Positions 25,401 to 32,883 of a DNA stretch of 64,000 nt are shown here, piece by piece. The notes under the pieces were generated by a model. It was given only the letters and a program-made list of their open reading frames with translations, ran no database searches and had not been told where the DNA came from. The stretch lies in the NCBI RefSeq assembly GCF_037201815.1, contig NZ_CP147407.1, positions 496,001-560,000 on the forward strand, in the 5' to 3' direction. The position numbers and the translations under genes are program-made. Source of the DNA: Metabacillus sp. FJAT-52054. Lineage in GTDB: Bacteria > Bacillota > Bacilli > Bacillales > Bacillaceae. Positions within the stretch are counted from its first letter, which is position 1, and every line of letters begins with the position of its first letter.

Positions 25401-25662
25401 TAGAAAGGTGTTGATTTAACAGTGCGGAGCGTAAAACCCATTTTCAGCAGCACAATGTTGCTATTCAACAAAACGGAATCGCATTTTCACATCATTATAG
25501 GGTGCTGAAGAAGGTTTGCCCGTAATCGATACTAAGTTTTCCGCTGTCATAAAGAATCCGCCTACAATCGGCAACCCCACCGTTAAAACCAATCTCAGCG
25601 GCTCCTATTTACCCATCCTCCCCCAATTCGTTATAATAAACCCCATAGAGGAGGAATTCCGT

Positions 25663-25893
25663 TTGTATTTAACCATTAAAGAAACAGCCGAATATCTTTC
25701 CCTGCCAGAGACGTATATTGAGGCACTTGTTCATCAGAACAAAATCCGCTATGTATATGACGGACAGGTTTATATGATTAATAAAGAGCAATTTAACGGA
25801 CACTTAGACCAGCTTGAGAAGGCGAAGAAGCAGCTGGAGGAGTGGAGAAACGAGCCAATTCCAGAAGATCCAGATGTGAAGGATGAGGATTGA
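25663..25893 (+). CDS. Excisionase-family helix-turn-helix protein
   Basis: The 76-residue protein has a MerR/Xis-like HTH (LYLTIKETAEYLSLPETYIEALVHQNKIRYVYDGQVYMINKEQF) and an acidic C-terminal helix. Such small proteins bind DNA in sporulation or mobile-element contexts; no integrase is present here. The start is TTG 25663, 8 nt after GGAGG (25650-25654). The long in-frame extension back to 25516 crosses the promoter region and should be ignored. A perfect hairpin terminator follows. Confidence 0.8.
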   Translation: MYLTIKETAEYLSLPETYIEALVHQNKIRYVYDGQVYMINKEQFNGHLDQLEKAKKQLEEWRNEPIPEDPDVKDED

Positions 25894-25901
25894 TTTAATA
25901 T

Positions 25902-25938
25902 AAAAATGCCGGGAGATCCTCATCTCCCGGCATTTTTA
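25902..25938 (+). terminator. Terminator after the excisionase-like gene
   Basis: AAAAATGCCGGGAGAT (25902-25917) pairs perfectly with ATCTCCCGGCATTTTT (25922-25937). Confidence 0.9.
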
Positions 25939-25975
25939 TTTTGTTTCTCATTTGATGCTTTGGAAGGTTTTTCTT

Positions 25976-26153
25976 TTGGCTTTGTTAATGCATACAATTG
26001 ATATATTAACACCTGTTGATTGGAGTGGAAGGCGTGAGACTCCAGCGGGAGCAGCGGGACAGGTGAGACCCCGCATGCGCACAGCGCATAGGAGGCTCAC
26101 CGCCCGCCCCGCGGAAAGCGAACGCCTGCAGCGGAAATCAACAGCCAAGTTTA
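25976..26153 (+). repeat. Long imperfect-palindrome intergenic repeat, copy 2
   Basis: The element is nearly identical to 7434-7615 and in the same orientation, with the same TTGGC...CAGCCAA ends. Differences cluster in the central loop (CATGCGCACAGCGCATAGG against CAGGCGCAAAGCGGCGAGG), and they keep the self-complementarity of the loop. It lies in the gap before the dynamin-like gene. Confidence 0.85.
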
Positions 26154-26361
26154 GAAGGGATTTTTATAAATAACCCATTTTAGTTGGAAAATCAAACCGT
26201 AAATTTTACACCGGTGTCTTATCTGTATTGAAAATGAAATCATTTTGCAATGTCATGAAAAAAATCAGTGATAGAATATGAGAATAGATACCTATGAGGT
26301 GTAAATGAATCATAGACAGGGAAATTAAAACCTACATACTCTATTTTTTTGGAGGAAAATC

Positions 26362-29052
26362 ATGATTGCAGAAACGCGTTTAAGCAAGAAAACATATTTT
26401 GAAGAACTGGCACCGGATACCGGAGTGCACCCGGTCCAGGTATTAGGGACGATGCTGCTTGATGAGCATGTAAAAGAGGATGGGGATGCGTCGGAAATAC
26501 GCTTTGCCCAGGGTGAGGTGTACTTTCACAACAAGGATTATGAAGCAGCGATTTTTAAATGGGAGCATATCACGAGCGGGCTCGCTCAGTGGGCAAGAAA
26601 AAACATGGCCGATGCTTATATGGAGCTTGGTATGGATGCTTCTGCTTTGGATTTATATAAAAGCATCGAGACGGATAGCCTCGTATTAAAGGTTGAGGTA
26701 GCCTTGCAGCTGTTCTCTTTGTACCTGCAGCAGGAAAAGCAGGATGCAGCGGTTCATTCCATCAAAAAAGCGGTGGCGCTCGATCCGGATTATCAGAATA
26801 TCTCATTAATTGCCCGTGCTTTTTTTGAAGAGAATAAGGATTGGGAAAATGCTGTGGAGCTTGCTTCAAATGAAACGATTCGCACTCAGTCCCTCGAATG
26901 GGCAGATGTTCTTAAGTCATACATAGTCCGCGGACTGACAGAGCGGTTCGAGCCTTCCTATTTTAATGATGTTCTTGTCAGCCTTTATCAGGTCAGCCCG
27001 GGGCATTTTGAGGAGCTCGTTCTCTCTTTATGGAATTCGTACACAGGACAGCCTGCTTATTTGCCATGGCTGATTCATTTTAATCAAGTCTTTCAAACGC
27101 TAGAAGGTGAGCAGACGCATTCCTGGAGAAAGCTGTCGAAGCAGCATGAGGAAACGTATCTTCATTTGATCAGCGGCCATTACACGACGAAGGAGCTTTC
27201 AAGCGTACTGCCCGGCTTCCTCGTTAACTGGCTGATAATGTCAGAATCCAATCATGCCATTCTGTCATCAGCGGCAGTTCTCGCCTGGAATGATCTTTTT
27301 CCGGACAGCATCTCCGGCAATCAAGTTTATCAGGCTGAAAACCTTGTAAGCTGGAAAACGAATCATATTTCCGGCTTGGAAGAAACCGTGGAACTGTTTG
27401 ACGCAGTCAAGAAATGGAGTCTTGAAAATGAAGTGGAGATCGGCCAGCAGGCAAACTGGATGGTCGAGGAGCTGCTCGATTTGAACACACGCCAGCTGTT
27501 AGTCGCCGGTTCAGCAAGCTCGGGGAAATCCTCCTTTATCAATTCAGTTCTTGATGAGCCGGTGCTTGGTGAGGAAAGCTCAACCGTTGTGATTGTGAGA
27601 GACCATCATGAGACGGAAATCAGAGAAGTGACGTCAGGCCTTAAGGCAGATGGTACACAGGGAAGCGAACGCTTTATTGAGTATAGCCTTCCTTCTGCGT
27701 TTTTAAGAAAGCATGGCTTGGCGATGATTGATTCCCCTGGATTCAACAGCCGGATGGGCGGAAGAAATGAAGTGCATCATTATGTGAATCTGGCAGACAG
27801 CCTGCTGTTCATTCTCTCTGCCAATGCTCCGTTCACTCAACAGGAGGCTGAGTTCCTCTTGAGAATCCGTGATCTTGCTCCTTCCATGCCGATCCATTTC
27901 CTTTTGAATAAAATGGACACCATTTATGGGGAGGAAGAAGCGCTGAGGGTATTGAAAGATACAGAGGAAAGAATTGCAGCGGTCTTCCCGGATTCAAAAG
28001 TGTTTGCCTATTCTTCGCACTATAAGAGCAGTCAGCAGCTTGCCAGGTTCAACGAATTCCTGAATGTGAATTTCGAGCAGGCAAGATTGGAAAACCGCGT
28101 GGCTAAGCTGCTTTATATCATCCGGACGACGATTACGGATCTTTTCGATAAGCGTCTCGATCATGAGCGTGCTCTTGAGAAATCCATTGCCTGGAATGAG
28201 GATATGGTCTCTAAGCTGAATGGAGCCATTCATCAGCTCGAAGATTTAGAAAAAGAAAAAACGGCAGAAATACGCCGCTATTTCCATACAGTAAAGACTG
28301 AAATCAGGCAGGACATGACGGTGAAAATCCCGGAAATGATCCGCGGCTGTTCGAAGCTTGTGCGTGAGGACAGTGATTTCGGAAAAATTCATTTGCAGCT
28401 GAACGAAGAGATGAATCAGCGCATCCAGCTTTACATGGAGGATACGGTCCTGCCGATGTACCGTGATTCCCTGCATGAATGGATTGCATCTTCCCATGAA
28501 GAACTGATGCACAGCCAAGCCTTCCTTGATGAAATGAGCTCCGGCTTCAACAAGCTGTTTGAAACAGACCGGATGGAGCTTGCCTGCGATTTCAGAGTCG
28601 TAGATGACTGGCGTCGCGACGTGCAGCGGATGACAAGCGGGGTTCAGCTCGAAAAAGTAAATATTCTTCTGCGTCATACGCCTTCCCAGTTTATTTTGAA
28701 AAGTGCAGGGAAGCTGATCAATGCCATTGCCCAAAATAAAACCGTGATGGTCAACCGCTATACGCAATACATTGAGAATGAGGATTACACGGAGCTGACA
28801 GAATCCATCATTACTAAATTCCTGCTTCCGTTTGACGTATTTGAAAATGGGATTGACCGCGACTTGTCGCTGTTCTTCCATAACCCGGACGATGTCCTGA
28901 AACAGACGGTTATTGAAACACACGCGGAGATCTCAGCAAAACAAAGCAAATTGCTGGATATGAAAAATAATCAGGGGACATTCAAGGAGTCTCTCACTCT
29001 CTTCGAATTGCGGCTTCGCCAATACGAATGGATGCTTCTTGGCAGCCGCTAA
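26362..29052 (+). CDS. TPR-containing dynamin-like GTPase
   Basis: The protein has 896 residues. Residues ~50-350 are helical TPR-like repeats. A dynamin-type GTPase domain follows with P-loop GSASSGKS (383-390), the G3 motif DSPG (457-460) and the G4 motif NKMD (516-519). The C-terminal ~300 residues are long helices resembling a dynamin stalk (EKTAEIRRYFHTVKTEIRQDM...). Bacterial dynamins remodel or seal membranes, and B. subtilis DynA helps against phage and pore damage. This protein differs from DynA, which has two GTPase units and no TPR. GGAGGA precedes the ATG. A TPR gene follows in the same direction but after a terminator. Confidence 0.85.
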   Translation: MIAETRLSKKTYFEELAPDTGVHPVQVLGTMLLDEHVKEDGDASEIRFAQGEVYFHNKDYEAAIFKWEHITSGLAQWARKNMADAYMELGMDASALDLYKSIETDSLVLKVEVALQLFSLYLQQEKQDAAVHSIKKAVALDPDYQNISLIARAFFEENKDWENAVELASNETIRTQSLEWADVLKSYIVRGLTERFEPSYFNDVLVSLYQVSPGHFEELVLSLWNSYTGQPAYLPWLIHFNQVFQTLEGEQTHSWRKLSKQHEETYLHLISGHYTTKELSSVLPGFLVNWLIMSESNHAILSSAAVLAWNDLFPDSISGNQVYQAENLVSWKTNHISGLEETVELFDAVKKWSLENEVEIGQQANWMVEELLDLNTRQLLVAGSASSGKSSFINSVLDEPVLGEESSTVVIVRDHHETEIREVTSGLKADGTQGSERFIEYSLPSAFLRKHGLAMIDSPGFNSRMGGRNEVHHYVNLADSLLFILSANAPFTQQEAEFLLRIRDLAPSMPIHFLLNKMDTIYGEEEALRVLKDTEERIAAVFPDSKVFAYSSHYKSSQQLARFNEFLNVNFEQARLENRVAKLLYIIRTTITDLFDKRLDHERALEKSIAWNEDMVSKLNGAIHQLEDLEKEKTAEIRRYFHTVKTEIRQDMTVKIPEMIRGCSKLVREDSDFGKIHLQLNEEMNQRIQLYMEDTVLPMYRDSLHEWIASSHEELMHSQAFLDEMSSGFNKLFETDRMELACDFRVVDDWRRDVQRMTSGVQLEKVNILLRHTPSQFILKSAGKLINAIAQNKTVMVNRYTQYIENEDYTELTESIITKFLLPFDVFENGIDRDLSLFFHNPDDVLKQTVIETHAEISAKQSKLLDMKNNQGTFKESLTLFELRLRQYEWMLLGSR

Positions 29053-29072
29053 GATGATCATTGGCAAAAAGA

Positions 29073-29106
29073 AACCGGGCAGCGGCGGTCTGCCCGGTTT
29101 TTTCCC
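29073..29106 (+). terminator. Terminator after the dynamin-like gene
   Basis: AACCGGGCAG (29073-29082) pairs with CTGCCCGGTT (29090-29099), followed by a T tract. Confidence 0.85.
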
Positions 29107-29239
29107 CGTTATCCGTGACATCCTGGAGCCTTAAAACGATCAGCGCGAATAGGAAAAATCCGCCTGATGAAATTTCACTTTATGCGATTTCTCTTTTAAG
29201 TGGTAAACTAATAGAAAAGAACATATTGGAGGGATTCAA

Positions 29240-30619
29240 TTGACCGGACACATTGAATACGTAACGGTTGCTCAAAGCGGAGAAAAGCCTTTGCAGCTTC
29301 AAGTGAAAAGACTGGCTTTTTATAACCGGATGAGAATTGCTGAAACAGTCCACCCGGAAAAAGGCACCTGCTATTTGTTCTTCTATCAAAATCAATTTTT
29401 GACCGGCAAGCATACCACTCCCAAAAAAGGCTCTATGCTGAGCAGGGCGTTCCGCAACGGAATCGTTCTTGATGCTCCCCATCCCCTCATTGATGCACTG
29501 TTTCCCCCCCCGCAGGTTTTCCAGTTAAGGACGGTAACCCAGCTGTTCAAGTCCCTTTCCAAACAGCTCACTCCCCAGGAAACCGTCTATATTCTTTCCC
29601 ATTTCGATTCGTTTGTTTCAAAAGATAAAATTACCGAGGCCTGCAAGTCGTTTTTCTTCCAGTATAGGAGAAGCGGCCAGTTCAGGATGGCCCACCAAGT
29701 TCTTATGACACTTCTGGATGCAGATTCAAAAAACCAGTGGGCTAGTGAATTGTCCCAGCATATGGATTACTTGAAATACCGGCTGCTGTACGAAGGCGGG
29801 TATACAGAGATGAAGGCAATCGATCCGCTGCATGCTGAAGTGCTTTGCCGGAAGAAGAAAAAAACAGAACCTTCCTTTACAAGACTGCAGAAGCTCCTTT
29901 CCGAGCAGAACAGATGGATGGATCAAGCAGCTCTTTATATCAAGTATTTTAAAAATGAAGAGGAACCTTCACCTGAATACTATGAGCAGTTTACGAAGCT
30001 GCTTGCCGCTCATTTTTCAAACAGGGAGCGCGCCATTATTTTATGGGATACATGCAAAGATCAGGTAAAGGATGGGAAGGCGCAGCAGGATTTAGTGGAT
30101 GCCCTGTTAAGCGATAACCGGCTTGAGGATGCAGTTTCCGTCCTTATCGGCTCTCAGGATTGCAATTCGGAACAGCTGATGGCGCTGTTATCAAATCCTG
30201 ATCTGGACTATAAGAGACTTGACGAAGAAAAGTTCCAGACCTTCTTTATCAGCCTGGAGGACCAAAAGGCTTGCGGGCAGCTGCTTCGGATTATGGTGCC
30301 GAATATGCTGAAGCATCGGGAATTTTCAGCGGTATTGAACTGGCTTCTTCCCATTCCTTCTCTCCTTACGGAAAACTTTAAAAAAATGGCTGCCTACCAG
30401 GATGACCCGGAACAGCAGCTTGAGCTGGGAAGACTTTATGTGGAGCTGAAGCAATATCAGAAAGCAATTGATTGCTTCAGCTGGGAGATGGAATTGAATC
30501 CGTCCAACCCTGAACCGGTGCAGTGGCTTTCGAAAACCTATAAAGAGATGGGTATGTCCCAGGAAGCAAAGGCCTACATGTCCGTTTTACATACGATGCA
30601 GAAGGCCTCCAGCAGCTAA
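29240..30619 (+). CDS. Tetratricopeptide-repeat protein
   Basis: The 459-residue protein has no signal peptide or membrane segment. After a short beta-rich N-terminal part (residues ~1-75) it is all helical. The last 60 residues contain clear TPR units (LELGRLYVELKQYQKAIDCFSWEMELNPSNPEPVQWLSKTYKEMGMSQEAKAYM). Translation starts at TTG 29240, 6 nt after GGAGGG. It follows the TPR-dynamin gene in the same direction and may work with it, but it has its own upstream region. A run of C residues near 29505 is followed by normal coding frame. I do not recognise a named family. Confidence 0.8.
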   Translation: MTGHIEYVTVAQSGEKPLQLQVKRLAFYNRMRIAETVHPEKGTCYLFFYQNQFLTGKHTTPKKGSMLSRAFRNGIVLDAPHPLIDALFPPPQVFQLRTVTQLFKSLSKQLTPQETVYILSHFDSFVSKDKITEACKSFFFQYRRSGQFRMAHQVLMTLLDADSKNQWASELSQHMDYLKYRLLYEGGYTEMKAIDPLHAEVLCRKKKKTEPSFTRLQKLLSEQNRWMDQAALYIKYFKNEEEPSPEYYEQFTKLLAAHFSNRERAIILWDTCKDQVKDGKAQQDLVDALLSDNRLEDAVSVLIGSQDCNSEQLMALLSNPDLDYKRLDEEKFQTFFISLEDQKACGQLLRIMVPNMLKHREFSAVLNWLLPIPSLLTENFKKMAAYQDDPEQQLELGRLYVELKQYQKAIDCFSWEMELNPSNPEPVQWLSKTYKEMGMSQEAKAYMSVLHTMQKASSS

Positions 30620-30624
30620 TAGGC

Positions 30625-31425
30625 CTACATCACGCTGCCGCCTGATATTTTTATCGATTCACCGACGATATTGCCGGCAGCATTGGTGAGCAGAAACAAA
30701 ATAGTTTGTGCCACTTCCTCAGGAGTGCTGATTCGACCGGAAGGGATACCGGCTTTCGCTGCTTTCAGCTGTTCTTCATAGCTGCGTCCCGATATTTCAC
30801 CTTTCCGTTCAATGCTGTCCCGTCCCATTTTCGTATCCACATAGCCAGGGCATACAGCATTGACGCGGATACCATGTTCAATTGCTTCTACAGCAAAGGA
30901 CTGAGTAAATCCAATCAGCGCAAATTTAGAACCGGCGTAAGCACTGTTACCAGCTGTTCCGCGCAGCCCGGACAAGGAGGAGACATTCACTACAGCTCCT
31001 CTATTCGTTTTCCGCATCTCTTTGTATACCGCCTGAGTTAAAAGAACAGTAGAGGTAAAGTTTAATTCCATAATTCTTCTCAAATCCTGTTCATCCAGCT
31101 CATCAAGGGAAGCACCGCCGGCAATACCGGCTCCGTTGACAAGACCTGTGATCGGACCGTTCTCTGAAATGGCTGCATCAATGAGGCTCTGCCGGTCATC
31201 GGCATCATCCAGATCGGCACTGAACAGGAAAACGTTTGACAGAGGATTCAGCTCCTCGCATTCTCCTTTTAAGAGAGAGAGTTTATCTTCATTCCTTCCG
31301 GTAATCGTCAGGTGAGCACCGGCTGCAGCACATGCCTTTGCTGTTTCATAGCCGATCCCGCCGGTTGCACCGGTAATAAGAATATGCTGCTCTTTTAATG
31401 CATCCTTTGAAAAAATGGTCATCAT
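30625..31425 (-). CDS. Short-chain dehydrogenase/reductase (classical SDR)
   Basis: The 266-residue SDR has the cofactor motif TGATGGIG, NGAGIAGG (the NNAG equivalent, with a Gly), and the catalytic Ser-Tyr-Lys in NVSSLSGLRGTAGNSAYAGSKFALIG. The best overall likeness is to 3-oxoacyl-ACP reductase-like oxidoreductases; the substrate is unknown. AAGGAGG precedes the first of two adjacent ATGs (31425 and 31422). It is convergent with the TPR gene, with only 5 bp between the stops and no clear terminator. Confidence 0.88.
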   Translation of the reverse strand: MMTIFSKDALKEQHILITGATGGIGYETAKACAAAGAHLTITGRNEDKLSLLKGECEELNPLSNVFLFSADLDDADDRQSLIDAAISENGPITGLVNGAGIAGGASLDELDEQDLRRIMELNFTSTVLLTQAVYKEMRKTNRGAVVNVSSLSGLRGTAGNSAYAGSKFALIGFTQSFAVEAIEHGIRVNAVCPGYVDTKMGRDSIERKGEISGRSYEEQLKAAKAGIPSGRISTPEEVAQTILFLLTNAAGNIVGESIKISGGSVM

Positions 31426-31550
31426 TGGGCCTCCTTGTTATCGATAATACCCACATTCCCTTTCCATATGAGAGGGAAACACACAAGTGCTGGAGTGTTT
31501 TAATCCAAGCGTTTAAGGTAAATAGAAACGAAAAAGAAGAGAGAGGGATC

Positions 31551-32177
31551 ATGTTGATAGGAAATAAAGACATCGTGACAGGAATGCTTGTGGATGTTGA
31601 AACCACAGGATTGTCGCCTAAACAGGATGAAATGATCGAGATTGGAATTTTGCTGTTCCGATATAATCAGGCAGCAGATGAATTTTTAGAAATAGAAGAG
31701 AAGCACTCTTATTTGAGAGAGCCGCAGTCCTCGGGTGCGCTTGCCAACTATCCTTTTGCACAGCGCGTTCACGGCATTCCATTTGAGGCTGTGCAGGGGC
31801 AGGCTTTCGAGGATGAACGGGTACAGGAGGCTTTTGCAAAAGCGGATTTCGCCATGGCACATAATGCCTCCTTCGATCGCAGCTTCATTTGCACGATGTA
31901 TCCGGAAGCTGCCGAGCTGAGGTGGCATTGCACGGTCCGGCATATTCCATGGAAGGAATACGGTTTTTTGAATTCCAAGCTTCTTTACCTTGTACGGCAG
32001 CATGGTCTCGGTACGTCACAAACCCACCGTGCCCTCGATGATGTCATGCAGCTGCACGCGCTTCTTCAATGCAAAAACGAAGATCAGGAAACCTACCTCA
32101 AAGCTGCGCTGTCACGCAGGCCAATGGGGAAATACGGGGAGAAGAAAACCGGATACAGACGGTTTGGAACAAGATAA
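31551..32177 (+). CDS. DEDDh 3'-5' exonuclease domain protein
   Basis: The 208-residue DnaQ-like fold has ExoI motif DVETTG, ExoII HNASFDRSF, and ExoIII HRALDD with the catalytic His. Such stand-alone proteins trim DNA or RNA ends and resemble the epsilon/PolC proofreading domain. I start at ATG 31551, after GAGAGGG; the open frame back to 31398 is not family-like. A 20-bp perfect stem terminator follows. Confidence 0.9.
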   Translation: MLIGNKDIVTGMLVDVETTGLSPKQDEMIEIGILLFRYNQAADEFLEIEEKHSYLREPQSSGALANYPFAQRVHGIPFEAVQGQAFEDERVQEAFAKADFAMAHNASFDRSFICTMYPEAAELRWHCTVRHIPWKEYGFLNSKLLYLVRQHGLGTSQTHRALDDVMQLHALLQCKNEDQETYLKAALSRRPMGKYGEKKTGYRRFGTR

Positions 32178-32178
32178 G

Positions 32179-32223
32179 AATAGGAAAGGGCCGGCTGGTT
32201 ATACCAGCCGGCCCTTTCCTATT
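32179..32223. terminator. Very strong bidirectional terminator
   Basis: A perfect 20-bp inverted repeat (32179-32198 with 32204-32223) encloses a 5-nt loop (TTATA). Both arms read through AGGAAAGGGCCGGCTGG or its complement. It separates the exonuclease gene from convergent ywbE. Confidence 0.85.
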
Positions 32224-32225
32224 GG

Positions 32226-32426
32226 CTATTCTCCTAAAATCTCCTGTACACGCCCTACTTGTCCATCCTGAAGCCGGACTTTTATGCCGTGCGGATGATT
32301 CGGGGAGTTCGTCAGGATATCCTTCACCGTTCCCTCTGTCAGCTTCCCAGTACGCTGGTCGGCTTTCAAAACGATGTTCACCCGGATTCCGGGCTTGATG
32401 CTGTTTCTCTGGCGGCCGTCCATCAT
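32226..32426 (-). CDS. ywbE: YwbE family protein
   Basis: The 66-residue YwbE protein (GIRVNIVLKADQRTGKLTEGTVKDILTNSPNHPHGIKVRL) is a small beta-rich protein of unknown function, found across Bacillaceae and many other bacteria. Its ATG overlaps the stop of the upstream small gene by one base (TAATG at 32428-32424), which implies translational coupling. No membrane or signal segment is present. Confidence 0.92.
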   Translation of the reverse strand: MMDGRQRNSIKPGIRVNIVLKADQRTGKLTEGTVKDILTNSPNHPHGIKVRLQDGQVGRVQEILGE

Positions 32427-32632
32427 TAGACGCCCGTCCGGCGGCGCTGATTGTTTGGTTTTTTCGTCAGCTGATTCGTCATTTTCTTTGTGGATTTAAC
32501 AAGTCCATTATCTGCTTGTCCTCCAGCCTGTTCTTTCTTCTTGGCAGCGAGCTTGTTTTTCATTGCTTCCTGCAGGCTCATCTTCGCTTTCGGCTGTTCT
32601 TCCGTTTGCTTGCTGTTCTCATTCTGGCTCAT
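32426..32632 (-). CDS. Small basic hypothetical protein upstream of ywbE
   Basis: The 68-residue protein is very rich in Lys, Gln and Asn (SLQEAMKNKLAAKKKEQ, then NQLTKKPNNQRRRTGV) and looks disordered. I start at ATG 32632, which follows GGAGGGCC; the frame extends to 32665 without a better site. Its stop overlaps the ywbE start, so the two are co-translated. I do not recognise a function; RNA or ribosome binding is possible from composition alone. Confidence 0.7.
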   Translation of the reverse strand: MSQNENSKQTEEQPKAKMSLQEAMKNKLAAKKKEQAGGQADNGLVKSTKKMTNQLTKKPNNQRRRTGV

Positions 32633-32883
32633 ATAATGGCCCTCCTTAAAATATTCTTGTAACAATTTTCCTTGAAAACTAAAAAAGTACTGATTCTACC
32701 CGATAATACTAATATCCCGTCTATACAGGCCATAACCTCTGGTGCCAGATATATTGCCCATATTCGCCTGATATACCTGTAAACGATAGGCATCTTAACT
32801 ATTCTTGATGCTTGAAGTATAACGTAATAAAACGAATTGCAGTGCGCACTTCGCATGAAAAAGAAAGTAAAGGAAGATGAATA

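Noticed and set aside
26362..30619. Calling the TPR-dynamin pair a phage-defence island
   Set aside because: No nuclease, methylase, toxin or mobility gene accompanies it; only a hypothesis of membrane surveillance is supportable.
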